Assembly: GCA_013397795.1 (NCBI GenBank) | Contig: VZTJ01004192.1 | Span: 857,443-921,442 of the forward strand | DNA: 64,000 nucleotides | Direction of reading: 5' to 3' | DNA from: Orthonyx spaldingii | Taxonomy: Eukaryota > Chordata > Aves > Passeriformes > Orthonychidae | Shown: positions 1 to 13,100 of the stretch, one piece after another | Numbering within the stretch: position 1 is the stretch's first letter | How the letters are laid out: each line of letters opens with the position of its first letter | Made by a program: the position numbers and the translations under genes | Notes under the pieces: model-generated | Told to the model about the DNA's origin: nothing | The model's database searches: none | What the model saw: the letters and a program-made list of their open reading frames with translations, nothing else

Positions 1-20
1 TTTGTGTTCGTTTTTTCCCC

Positions 21-21
<1 letters not shown>

Positions 22-64
<43 letters not shown>
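22..64. repeat. Poly-T run (43 T)
   Basis: An uninterrupted run of 43 T follows a T/C-rich lead-in (positions 1-21). It is the longest homopolymer in the window. It could be a true homopolymer, the A-tail of a minus-strand insertion, or a length-uncertain assembly stretch. No minus-strand AATAAA signal is seen in the next 100 bases, which argues against a simple retrocopy tail. Confidence 0.95.
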
Positions 65-67
<3 letters not shown>

Positions 68-1922
68 TGAGAAAGCAGATATGGATGCCCTGCCATATTC
101 TGCTTCAGAGTTAAAGCAAGCAGAGGACGCATTGGATACCCTTCTTTCTGCCTTCATACTCAGGTTAAAGAGGAGTAAGAAACTCTTTAGGAGCAAGCTA
201 CAAAATTACTGAACCTTTAAAGGAAGGCTTTACAGAGCCTTCCCTTGACTTCAGGCAGTTGTGGTGATGTCCTTAGCAAGTCCCTATCCTTCAGATATGG
301 CAGCAAGTCAAATTTCCAGAGGTATATCAGTGCTGATGAAAAGTACCCAAGGTGTATGCAAGGAATGGAAGGGTCAGCATTATCCTCAGAAATCCAGCTG
401 AACTCTCACAGTAGGGTTAGTTTGGATCAGTTACAGATAGGAAGGGAATTTAGGCTGAAGGGGCAAAAAGAATCTTGGTAGCTGGTTTGCAGGCGTTCAG
501 GGAGAAATGGGACTAGCCACAAAGGGCTGTGAAATGCCCCTGAAAGGGGAATACACGGATTCCAGACAGAAAGAAATAGTAAACACTTTGAAGCGTTCCT
601 TCTCAAAGTGCATTTTCTATTAGTAACTACGCTAAATCAAGAGAGTTGAGTTGTGAAAAAATCAAGAACAGAAATGTCCATTTCTTTCAGGTGAGACCAC
701 CAGGTGTGCAGAAGTAAAGGTTGATGTAATGAAAAAGTTTCTGGGACAAAATCCCAGAAGAGTTTCAGCTCAGATTTTATTCAGATAAATCCTCTGAAAC
801 TGGTGGGAGTTTGGGCTAGAGTCTTCAGGAGTGAGTCTGAAGTGGATTGCTGTTTGCCTTAGAAGGAATTGCATTTTGCCAGTGAGAGGCTTTTCAACCT
901 CCTGATTTGTGTCTGAAGCATCCAAAGAATACATAAATTGTAAGCTGGAATAAATGGTGACTATCCATATGAATTTGAGTTGCAATATCTGCCTTACATT
1001 TTTATGTTGAAAAGGTTGTTTTTTAAGGGTGTGCTCATGATTGGAGGGCAAAGCAGGCAATAAAGGCTTAGGTGAATGAGGTGTGCCCAAGAAAACAATG
1101 TTGTGATTGTTCGCTGTAACAGGATTTCTTCACTGTAAATAGGATTTTTGCTTGATTAAAATGTGCTGAGAGGAAACAGGACTTAAGGCAAGTTTCACTG
1201 AAATACAGGATTCAGTTCGAAAAGACTGTCACTGAAGAGGCAAACCGGGTGTTTCATGTTATGTAGCTCCTCGGGTCTGTTTTCACAAAGTACCACCTGC
1301 TTGAGACTCAAAGGGGAGGGGGGAAAAAAAAAAGCAAAGAAACATCAGAGCTGAAAAGTATAGCAGTTACACACTGGTCATGACAGAAGATGGGAAAATC
1401 AGCTGCCTTTATACTAGTTTGAGCTGGCTTACTGGGGTGCCATTCAGGCTTCCCTCAAATAGCTGGAATAAATTAACACAACCACTGGTGAGATGAGGCA
1501 TTAGGCAGCTCTGCAGTTCTTTTTCATCTGTTGATGTTTGGGACAGAGACAGTAGAAGGGCTGTCTATGCTGCAGGCAGAGAGAAAAAGGAGAAGGCAAC
1601 ATCAAGTATAGATGTGCCAGCAGAGATGAAGTCCCTAGCCCCCTCTGAGATCTTTACAGCCTACCATGTGAAGAGAAGCTTTTCTGAGCCCCCATGTACT
1701 GGCCTTCAGTTGCCCCTCTGTGTTAAATTATTCCCTCTATCCAAGGCATTCATGGAGGATGCTGTGGCTCACTAAGGTTGATCAGCGTGAATTCATGTGA
1801 TGCTTTGCACTCTTGTACTACCAGATTAAGAAAATGACTGGTGATGTTAATGTGAACACTGAGGCTCCAGGAGGAGGGAAATACTGAGGGAAAGCTGCAT
1901 GAAGCAGGAGAAAAAAAAGGAA

Positions 1923-1955
1923 TTTTTTATTTTTTTTTTTTTTTTTTTTTTTTTT
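1923..1955. repeat. Poly-T run
   Basis: Six T, one A, then 26 T. It is a simple homopolymer tract inside the intron with no recognisable element attached. Confidence 0.95.
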
Positions 1956-2544
1956 GAAGGAGCGGTAATACAATATAGTTGCTTGATGGGAGCATATTGC
2001 GTACATTGGAGGGATTAACAGCAGTGAATATTTCTGGCCTTCTCCTCCTAAGTGCTTGCTTTTCTCACTGGACAGTAACTGCCAAGTATTTTCTTGGTGC
2101 AATATTGAGTGTGTTACAAGTTATTCACGAGAAATATCCTGGGAATGACTGGAACAGATTTTATTGATGAAAGTGTTGTGCTCTTCTCCATGGCAAGTAT
2201 CAGGGTGAGTGAAGAATGCCAGCACCCCAAAAACCAAGCCAAGGTGGAGAGTGCTCTGGCAGGTTTCTGGTTGATTTGTATAGTTTAAGGTGAACATTCA
2301 TCCAACATTCTGTTGGGAGAGGTGCCTGTGGCTGTTGCCTTGCTTGTAAATGTGAGCTCTCTTTATGGGTAAATAAAGCCTCCTCCTGAGCTCAGTGGGG
2401 AGTAAATGAAGCTTTTGGGTAGCCTAAAACTGCATGGTCAGAAAACAGTGTTGTGTAAGGCTGCTGTAATGTGCTTTTTCATATAAATGAGTTCAAATTG
2501 ACTCTGGTATGAGGAGTAGAACAGAGAATTAAATTAGATTAATA

Positions 2545-2705
2545 GATTTTTTAAGACCAGAAGGGACCATTAGCTCATTTAGTCTGACCTCTGTAATGCA
2601 TTCGATTGGATTTCATCCGCTTCCTCTTCTGCTGAGCCTAATGACTTGACTTTAACTGAAGTGTACCTTCCAGAAAGGCACCCAGACAATCAGTGCCTCA
2701 CTTCA
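2545..2705. repeat. Probable ancient amniote interspersed repeat fragment (CR1-related?)
   Basis: The stretch starting near 2552 (gaccagaagggaccatta, then a block resembling atctagtctgacctc) resembles a widespread old sauropsid repeat that I associate with CR1-like elements, especially abundant in turtles and crocodilians. A later block near 2670 (cttccagaaaggcacccag) fits the same recalled consensus in the expected order. The copy is diverged and fragmentary and has no coding capacity. The family assignment is from memory and uncertain. Confidence 0.45.
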
Positions 2706-5181
2706 CCGAGTGCTTTTCTTGGTTGGATATTCTCTCCCTCAGTTACGAGGTAAAATAACATTCGCATTATAAATGTTTTGACTGTGCCTATTTGCATCAT
2801 GTAGAAAAAGGCAAAAATGTGTTTCTTGAGTTGTAGTCTTTGGACCTATCTCAGACAGTGCTCTGGAGGTTGCCTTCTGTGGGAGTTACTGGTAGGTCTG
2901 ATGTTTTATTTTATTTTACTTTTTTTAAGATCTTAGAAACTTGTTACTGAAGTGGGAAATTCCTGAATAGACCAGGAAAGCAAATAATTCACTAGCAATG
3001 AGAAAATAGCTTTCTGGGCAGTAAAATCAAGAAAGCCTTCTACTTTCAGATGTGTACTTTATGATGAGTGCCATTAAATGTGTGTGTAAACTCTGCTTTC
3101 TAAGTAAAAGAAATTACCAATCTGCAGAGCTTGCATACTGCTCTCTTAATGTCACTTCCATTTTTATTTGAACCAGAGTGCTAGGGAGTGACATTTAAAC
3201 CTTGGAGTTTGTCATCAAGTTCTAATTTTCTTGTTGATGAGAATCTCTGTCTATGGGAAAGGGCAAAAACTTGTTCCAGCAGTTTTTGCATAAGGTATTG
3301 AATGATTTAATTCCAAATGGGTGTTCTGATTGTTGGCTTGTCTTTTTTTTCCCTTTTGTTTCCCATACTCTTTGTAAAGGAGTATACTCAGTAAAAAAAG
3401 ATGATGATTATGCAAGGAAATGAACTGTAGAGGATACAAGAAGTATTTGGGTAATTAATTAATTGTATTAACTGTCTTGTTACACTAGTCTTTTCATGGC
3501 AAAATATACTGGCACATTCTGGTGGAAAGAAGTTGTCATTTTCTTAATATGCAAACATAAATTTCCTGCACTAATAAGTGCCTTAATTCAAATTGAAATA
3601 TGTTTTTTCCTTCAAACATCACGTTTTGCAATATTTTGGATAAACTTCACCTTCAGGCATTTCTTTATGGTTATTCACCACCTGAGAGAGGCTTTATCAA
3701 GACTGTGGCTTTATTAGACCTGAGCAGTGTGAGAGTGAACGTGTTTCCCCCTCTTTTCATTACAGAGAGGAACCCTTAAAATGGGCATGTATCAAGGAAG
3801 GCTAAGGAAGTCCTCTCTTCCCCTTCACAGTGGAATTTATGACCAAAATGATCCTGTGCACCTTTAGAAGTCATTGCCACAATGTTCTTGGCAGAGTATA
3901 CATTAGCTGTAATCAAAGAAAAAAGATTGGTATTAGCCAAAATGACTCCCAAATTTCTATGGGGCTAGCTGGTATAAGGTAATGCCAGTGGGAGTTCTGG
4001 GCTGTGAGTTTTCATGCAAACTGATTTGCAAATTGAGCGTGGGAAGCGTCACCTTGCTGAACCATGGCCCCTATGTGTTTCATTAAATCTTCTCCTTGTG
4101 ATGTCTCCTAGGGTGGGGGAAAGTGATGTGAAAAGTTTCCTTCCACAGCTGGTTAACACTTAGCGGTGAGGAATGTCTTTTCTTTAGTGAGTGAATCCAG
4201 ATCGGCAAAAGCAGGTCCCCACCAGATGAAGCTTTTGTTACAGTGACCTGACTGTCCTCGTCCTACTCTGATTTGAAAGCTGATTTTAATATGCCAAAGG
4301 AATAAAAATAAAAAATATGTCAGTGCATTTCCCTAATCCATCTTCCCTGGAAACCTTTGGACCCCTTTCTGATAGGTATGTGTAAGGAAAGATGACACCA
4401 AGGGAAGAGGAGGGCTAAGGCAGCCTTTTTTTCCACTTGGAATACCCAGAAAATATTTTTGCCTGATATTAGAAAAAAAGGAGAAGTTGTCAAGTTTTAT
4501 GAAATCCCTTAACTTGTAAGGCAGAGACTGTGCCAGTCACTAAAGGTGATACTTCCCATAGCTGGCATGACTCATTGACGAGGCATCTTCGAGCCATTTA
4601 GTAGAAGGTTTTATTTGTTTGTTTAGAAATCTGTAAGAAAGTCCTTTGGATGTTTCCTAATATGATGTTGATGTTATCGTGTCCCCTCTGTATCTTTCTA
4701 AACTTCAGTTGTTGATTATAAAAGTCTGTTTTACCTGTGCTGGGCTTGTCACTCTCCTACTACAAGAGATTGATTATTGATTTTTTTAATTATTATTTTT
4801 TTTATAGTTGCATATTTAACAATAAAACTAAGTAATGTTCTATTCTCAGCTGAGTCTTGAAGGAATGCAACTGTTTCTCATTATAAAGGGGGAAAAAGTA
4901 ATTAAATTTTGATTATTTTTCCCTTTTGCCCAAATATCTTCATGCGGTGTAAATTAAATAAAATTATTTAACCATGACAAGCACTTCTGCCAATTAATCC
5001 CTGAGAAGTGAAGCTGGAAAATGTATGCCACACACAAGCAGGCAGTCACACACGGATGTCTGGAAAAAAGAAACCCAAAGGAGTCTAAGACAAGCATGAG
5101 TTAATCAGCCCAACAGAGCTGTGAATGGAAGTTAAAGTGAGAGTGACGTCCCTACCAAAGCTGATATGAGCTCTTTGCCGC

Positions 5182-5208
5182 TTTTTTTTTTCCTTTTTTT
5201 TTTTTTTT
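5182..5208. repeat. T-rich tract
   Basis: Ten T, CC, then fifteen T. Simple low-complexity sequence in the intron. Confidence 0.95.
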
Positions 5209-6750
5209 CCCCTCTTCCTGATGCTCTGAAGAATCTTTTTCCCTTCTGGTTTAATTGCTAGAGATTAATTGAAGTTCAAGAACTCAGTATTTCTAGTAGC
5301 CTTTATACTGAAATTTAAGATGGGTAATTTAACTTTGAATTGATTTTTTTTTCTTCAATTTGAGCTTTTAGTATGTGCGTATTTTTATCTTGGCTACACT
5401 TGGGTTTCCTGAATTACAGGCAAGCTTACCAAGAGATTAATTGGACAAATGTGTTTATTAACAACATAAAGATTGTCGTACTGCATGTCTGAAAACTGGA
5501 TACCATTATTTAAAAAGAAAATATTTTAGGCTATTCCAGAACATTAAAGAAAAAAATTTGTCTACATGGATTTTCATATACCTGGTTTCATTACCTGTTG
5601 AAAAACACTGGTGCTTTTTGTAAGGGCAGTGCTTCAAGGCCAAGGTTAGCCCCGTTTCTGAATTTTGTCACATAAAAAGTCTTACTTGAAGTCAGTGGCC
5701 ATGTCCTCAGGAAGCAACTCTTCTCCAGAAACACCTTGCCTCACTTTTATGAGGAGGTTCTCAGGCATCTGAAGGGCCTGTGAGGTGCTTGCTGACCTGG
5801 TAAAAGCCATGCCTGCATCTCTGAGATGTTTATTTAGGCCTATTTGCTGGTCATCTTGTATCTGAAGTCAAACACTGAATGCAGACTTGTCTGAAGCTAC
5901 TGCTGCAGGGAGCACTATTGACAGTAGTGCTGTGCACACTTTAGATGTATAGATAGATAGATACTTGTATGTTGATTAGATATATTTGAAAAAGTGGGAT
6001 TTTCATGCTAAATATACCTTTGTTCTTATGGAAGACAGGGACAGAGGAGGGTTTTTTTTCTCCTTGGATGAACCTGTCCCAAGCAATTCACATGTTCTGA
6101 TAGATACAAACACTTGATAGGCTTCCCTGACTCAGACATCAAGATATTATGCAGACTTAATTAATTTGATTTTGCGCATCACTCCAAATGCAATATAGGG
6201 AATTGATATATTTCTATTCCTTTGTCTATTTTCTGTCTGATAGGATCCTCTTTTCTGGGCAAGACTGCTTGGGCTTTGGCAGAGCAGTGAAGGTCCTTGG
6301 CTCTGTCAGACAGCATCAGTTGGCCAATACTAAGCTTAACAGGAGGGGAAAAAGACCTAGATCAGACCAAAGTGGGGCAGCAAGACTGTGAGGGAATGTA
6401 GAGGTTCCTAAATTAGGCACATTTCCTATAGTTTTTAGTGAAGCAAAGACTTGGTTCTAGCTCTGAGACAGACTGTCTGGATTTGTTAGGCAGTAGTTTC
6501 CAGCCTCTGATGTTTCCCAGTGCGGACACTGCTTTGAAGAGGGAAGAGCATCAGCTTGATGGAAATTCAGAGACAGATTTTTGCAGGCTGGAGAGTCATC
6601 TGGGTGGTAAATAGTGTGGCAGATAGTTGGGCCATTGCTGCTCTCAACCTCCTCCTTCTCTATTAAGGTTGAAGGTTTTTTATACCACCCTGGGGCTTAG
6701 ATGTAGAAAACTGTATATTTAAACATAGAACATTTTAGTATTACCCAAGG

Positions 6751-6766
6751 AAAAAAAAAAAAAAAA
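6751..6766. repeat. Poly-A run (16 A)
   Basis: A homopolymer of 16 A. The upstream sequence is not recognisable as a retrotransposed copy, so I treat it as a simple repeat. Confidence 0.9.
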
Positions 6767-9700
6767 GTAGTTTTATGGAAATGAAATGTTTGATGGGCCT
6801 TGAGTCAATATTGTTTGAAAGTCACAATCCTTTATAAATTTCAGCCTTTTATTCCAGGCCATAATAAAAAGAGATCCATGCACATCATAATTTCCCTTGG
6901 TGAGCAGGTTTTTCTGACCTGTTTTTTTTTTCTGGTATGGATCGACACTATGGCCCCTCAGCCTTTCCAGAACAATGTGCTGTTGATTTGAGCCTCATAT
7001 CCTTGACTCATTGCATTTTTAGACAGAGGGAGAAACTGTGGTTTATCTACCTAGAGGGGTTGAAACCAGAAATATTCCTTGCCTTTATAGATATCCCTAT
7101 AGCTATATTATGTCTGCTTCATACTCTACCCTTTCCCATAGCTCATAACTCTCATCTGCAGGTGGCAAATTTTGGAAAGATTGGGCAGTGCTTGCTGAAC
7201 TGGCCAGGGAGAGTCTTAAGTTTGCTGACCACTGGATAATAAGATGAATCACACATCCTGCATTTTGCCTTGGGAGAAAAAGGAGCAAGCGTGCCAAGCA
7301 AATTACTGGGTGATTTACTTATTCGCAATTCTGGGAGGGAATCTTTATCTTCATAAATCTCATGTTAGGATACGTTTTGTAACTGTGCCCAGTGGTGATA
7401 TATTTGTCTATATAAAAATCAGCGCCTTAGCAGTGCATAGAGAGCAGACCTCTGTGCTTCAGCCTGGCTGTGTTTGATGTGCAGAGTTAACTAGGATTGC
7501 CCAGTGTTTATTTATCTGCTGAGATGAAGCTCAGTGTTTCATCTGTATTGCTAGATGCACGTGCTGAGATTCAGCTTCTGGCTGGAATGAGAGGGGTTGG
7601 CATTTAGCAGGGAGTGCGCCATGTGCCAGGTTTTCTGATGGTCGGGCGCATCGCACAAACAACAAACCAGGGAGGGGAGCTGAAACACACGGGAAAATGT
7701 CAAATGCCAAGAGTACAGGGATGGCAGAGAGGTGGTCAGTGGAGTTAACTCTCAGTGCGGCCTTTTTTTGTGAGAGCTAAGCACCGAGGATTTTGGTTAA
7801 AAATTACTGTTGGTGCCTTTCCAGGGTATCTCTCTAAATAGGAGACAGGAGTTGATCCAGGCCCTGCATCTTCTTGAGCTGGGCTGAATTTCTTTCTGGA
7901 TTTCCTGCCATTCTAAGAGCTTGCTTTCCCACTTCATGTTGTGGGGTCCTTCTCTTCCAACCACAGTTTGACCTGAGTGCTTGGATGCTTGCTGTTATCC
8001 AGTCATCTAAGTAATCTTCATACAATCGTATTATTTTCGGGTTTCATTGCACCCTACCGTAAGGTTATCACCTACTTTTTTCTGTGCATGTTAGTGCTGC
8101 ATTCATAGTATTTTAAATTGAATTCTGGGCCTTTGGTCTGAAACTTGATGTGGACGAGGGCATAAAGGATTTGCTGATATCAAAGTTTGTCTACACAATC
8201 ACTGTCAGTTCTGATGTTTCCAATGCATTAATTTGTGACAATTTTCTTAGCTAAAATCTGAGCAGCAGGACTGCTGACCTAAAATGACCCTAAGTTCTTC
8301 ATCTTGGAAACCTCCTATTCAATGAAATTTTGGTAGATGATCATCAGCCTGGGGAGATTATAACACAACTACTAAGTTCTCCTTTGTCCTGTGCCCATTG
8401 AAAATGTGAGATGCATCAGTTCACTGAAAAATACTATTTTAGTTCAGAAAAGCTTCTGAATGGGCTAAACTTTATAAATAGGGCTGAAGACCCTTGCCAG
8501 CTTCTGGTGGTCAGAGCGGAACACCAGGTATCTGCTTGGCTACCTTTTTGCCCAGCTGCCCCTAGTAAAAAGTCCATCAACAGCTTGAGAGAGGAAGCCA
8601 GCACAGAGGATGGGTGCTGCTGGTAGCCCATCACTGTGTTGCAAACCCCTGTGTTGTGTTAGAAATCACTGTAAAGTGTCAATTTTTGCCTCCCTGCACC
8701 GTGGCTTCTTCCCAGCTGAATGCAGTTCATAACTATTCATATCAGTCCTGTCTGAGGATGGAGAGGGCTGGCTCTGCAGCTCAGATGGAAAGGTGCAGCC
8801 CTGCTGAAGGCAGCAAAGTTGCAGCCATTTGCACCACCAAATGAATTGGTCTTTTGTCTTGTCATCTCTGCAGCCACAGGGCACGTTGCTCCTTGCTTGC
8901 TTAATTGCCAGTTTAATCAAAACCTGACATGCTGTTTCAAATATGATTTCTCCCGCTGAACACCTCAAGCTGTCTCAGCAGCTCTGTGTGTGTGTCCTGT
9001 GCATACCACGAGCAGCTAAAACGTATGGCTGTGGTTCAGGGTGCCATGAATCCGAGATCACTCCAGCTGCCCACGTGCTGTGGCTGTGCAGTGAGGGTCC
9101 CGTGCCCAACCCATCACTCACCCCCTCGAGAGGTTATCCCAGCACAGCTGGTAGGACAGAGCACATGAGCGCTCATCTGCTCCAGTGCCAAGTCCAACAC
9201 TCTGACTTTGTTACCAGATCACTGGGAGTTGAGGCTTCTGGGACTATGTTCTGCTTTCATTTTCTAAATGCCCTCCAGAATATACAAATTTTCACAAAGA
9301 CAGCTCTACAGTTTGCCCTCTGAAGTTAAACTTAGGGGCTGTCAGCACTAGTGACTGTGTTTCAGTGTGTGTTGAGCTCACGGATGGATTTTCCAGAGTC
9401 TCTGTGATCACAGGATTTTCAGTTCTGTTTAAAAGTATAAAAGTCATCTTGCATTTTTAAGTGAAAAGAGAAGCTTTAAAGGATAGATCCTGAAGACTTT
9501 GAGGCACAGCAAAGAAAAGCCTAAATCTGTAATATTTCTTGTGGGTTTTATTTTCCTTTGGCTTAAAAGTCCTAGGATGTAATCTCAGAATTTAGGGGTG
9601 CCCCTCCTGACTTGTACGTGCTTGAGATTGAACGTGAAATGTCTTCCCAGCAGTGACTTTTGAGGAATGTAATTTCAAATACCTGAAAAATGCGGCTTTT

Positions 9701-10182
9701 TCACGGGTTGTTTTTTTCTTAGTTGTCCTGGGTGCTCTAAGCTTGTTCCAGTCATTTGTAACCTTTGTAATCAGCTTGACTGGGGTACCTGGGGACAACC
9801 TGCAGTCCAACTCATCCATGTTAAAAAGCAGAAAGTGTAGGCATTTGCCCTCAATCCACAGCACAGATACTTTGTTGCACTCCACTTTTTCTTTCTTCTT
9901 TCTCCTTTTGTTGCCACACCATAGTGAAAATCTTCCAGTGTTTTCTAAACCTCTGCTTATCTTGAGCAGAAAGCCACCTTTGTGTCTAGTAACAGGCAGC
10001 TTCCAATCTGGCTTCTCATCTTTATGAAACTAATTGGAGATTTTTGTCTGGTGTCTTGCAAAGGAAAAGCTTTCTGAGGACTTGCTCCCTGACCATAGGG
10101 ATACAGGATTGGATGCCAAGGTCCCCAGCCTGCTGTGAAGGTGTTCTTGTCCTTTTTGTAGATGCATCAGGGTAGGGCTCCC

Positions 10183-10195
10183 TTTTTTTTTTTTT
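10183..10195. repeat. Poly-T run
   Basis: Thirteen T within a pyrimidine-rich segment. Simple sequence with no attached element seen. Confidence 0.9.
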
Positions 10196-13100
10196 CCTTC
10201 CTCAGGGACCTTTTTCCCGCCTCTATTCCCCCCCTCTGTCCATCATTGATCCTGTTTGAGTTGCCTGGAAATAACTACAGCGTGATTCCTCAAGTCCAGT
10301 AACTTGAGAAGGAAACCCCATCTCTAATTAGGACATCCCTGGAGGGAAAGCACAATGAAAGCTTGAACTCCTGCACAAAGAAGTCACCTGTGCCAAGGAG
10401 CTGTAACACACTTTGAAATGGCAGACTGGCATAGGGAGCAGCACAGCCACCTTCCTCAGTGGCATTCCCCTCCATCCACTGTGGCTGTGGAAGGGAGGTG
10501 AACTTTTGGCTGAGCCTTGCCCAATATTCAGCTGGCTTGCTGGAGGACTTATGGCTAGATTCAGAAAGCTGCATTTATACTGTTCTGAAGGTGTCACTGC
10601 CATGGTGGAGTCACAAGTACATTCATGCTGGAAATTTTCTGTCTTTATTTCTTTTCTTTAAGCAAATTGTGCTGCCTAGGAATCCCTCTGCAGCAAGTGG
10701 GCTTGTTTGTAACACAAATTACCGAAAGCAAAATATTCTTCTATCAGATGCTTGTGTACACGCAATTCCTGCTGTAGTGGTCACCGAGCCATTCGACCAA
10801 TGTTACTTGAAACTATCATGTCAATCAGAGCTGGAACGGCTGATGTTACTGAGACTGCATTCAATCCCAAGGTGCCAACCGAGAAATTATACCTCCCTCT
10901 GAGTGGCTCCAAAGCCACTGAATGCTATTAGATATAACCCTACAAAAGAAGGATTAAACAGAATTGCTCTATTCTTTGTCTGATCCAGGTAAAAAAAAAA
11001 AGCATATATCCATCCTGGGCTCCTAAGCAATGAAGTGGTCATTACTGGGGCTCAGTGTGAAGCTGTAAAAGTTAGAAACCCACACAGCTCAGATACCTAG
11101 TCAGAAATACTGGTGTTTTTTCTTCCTTGCTTGGATTTCAAGAGGGAGAAGGAAGATCTTCATGTCCCTGATAGAGGCCAGGTTGGCCAGAGAATTGAAG
11201 CTTGTATTTGTCAGTTCTTCAGTCAAAAGATCATTTAAGAAGCCTAAATGCAAAGTTAAGGGTTAGCCTGTTAGAGGAAGTTTAGCTTGAAGTGGTGGTC
11301 AGGGCTAGCATATATGAATATGTAAATCTGTACATTCATGAAAGCAACTAAAGGGTTGTAGTCTAAAAGGAGAAAAATATTTCTCTTGCATTGAGATATT
11401 GGGTGATTGTGCGTCAGAGATGATGGAACATATGGCAAAGGACAGTTTGAATATTGTCTGTTGTAAAGGAAAATACTCTAAACTGAAGCTGCCTATTAAG
11501 TTTCCAGCAGCGTATTTTACTGCGAAGAACGGGAGCCTGAAGTACACGGAGCTTGAAAGAGTTTTCAGCTGGGCTGAAACACAAACCTTTTGGGTGTACT
11601 TTTCAGACTCTGTGGTCTCATTTTCAGTTATGCTGTATGTTTCCTGTAGTCTTTTTGTGGGCCTGACAGGCACATCAGGGGCAGTGTAGTGTAACAGCCT
11701 CTTCCCCTGCACATATGCAGCTAAATCCTTGGGATCAGGAAATTTGGCAGTGCCTTGGGACCCTTGCCCCAGTGCTGGCAGACAGAGCAGTGCCCCAGAA
11801 GACCTGTCTGCTGCCCTTGCACAGGGCAAACATCTAGCATGATTCATACAGGGCGAAGGAGGCTCAGGCAAGAATTAATTTGTACTGTTCAGGGAGTACC
11901 AATCAGGATCTTATTGTTCTAGGCAGTGTGCAGACTTATAATCAAAACTGTCATCCAAAGGCCTACAGTAACATCATGGGAACTAAGATAAGAATAATCC
12001 TGAGACATGCTTGGAGGGCCTTAAGGAATGTAGGTCCCCAATACAGAATATCTGATACTAAAAAATTATATTTGACCTTGCATGAAACATCTGGTCTGTA
12101 GATGTTTGCTGTATGAACCTGTGTTCTGTGCACAGTTATTGGCAAGTCTGTGAGCTGGTGCAGTTTCTGACTCATTGCAAACTTGTCATTCCCTGGCCCT
12201 GAAGAAAGAAGTAAGTGTAGGATGACAGTAGGAAGGGAACAGACAGTAAAATCTTCTATGTCATTCCTGACTTTGTGAAGCAACGAAAAGGGACACAATG
12301 AAGTTTATAAAGTCTATAGTTGACTTCACCAGAGGTAAAATTGATAAGCTACAGTCTTTAAATATCTTTGAGTCTATAAAACAGCAATTCTGCTTCATGA
12401 GTCTTAAAAAAAAAATTAAAATTCATTCCATTGAGCCTGGGTTTCCTCAGATAGGTAAAGAGGAAAAATAAACATCACAATGTCTTGACACTTAGCTCAA
12501 AAAACTGAAGAAGGGCCCAATAAGCAAGGCAGCAGTCACCAAGTTATAAAGCTGTGTTATACGCAAAGGTGAACAGAGTGCAAAAACCACAAGGCACCAA
12601 ACTGTCTTTGCAAAGCGCTTTTGGGCTGTTTGGCATGGCTTCACCTCAGAGGACTGGGGATTTCTGGAATTCCCAACCAAGGTAATAGAAAGAGATGCTC
12701 TTTTTACTGACTGTGACAGGAGCATGCTTAATCTTTGCTGTAAAGTGGTAAGAGTGCTCCCAGGATTTGGCCATCAAAAATTGTATTCAGAATTGTCACC
12801 GATGTGGAAAGATTACAGATATATTCACAGCTAGGGGGACAAGGTTTAAAAATGCTTCGATTTCATTTTCTTTGGGCTGAGGAAGGCAAAGATGATTTCT
12901 AATGATTATTTTAAAAAAATTCCAATAGGGCTTTCTTCGGATGGCTGATCCAGCAGCTTGCCTGTTATTGGCATTGGAAATAAACTCTGGCCTGTAAGCT
13001 CAGCTTCCTGTACTCTTTGTGTCTGCACCCAAATCATACTGACTCTGTCCTCACTGGCAGTCAGAAGTCCATATGAGTTACTGTATGTGAATTAGGGAAA

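Noticed and set aside
11305..11871. 188-codon open frame on the minus strand, the longest in the window
   Set aside because: No recognisable domain or repeated motif, and mixed composition. In 64 kb of six-frame sequence one frame of this length is about what chance allows. No splice or promoter context supports it.
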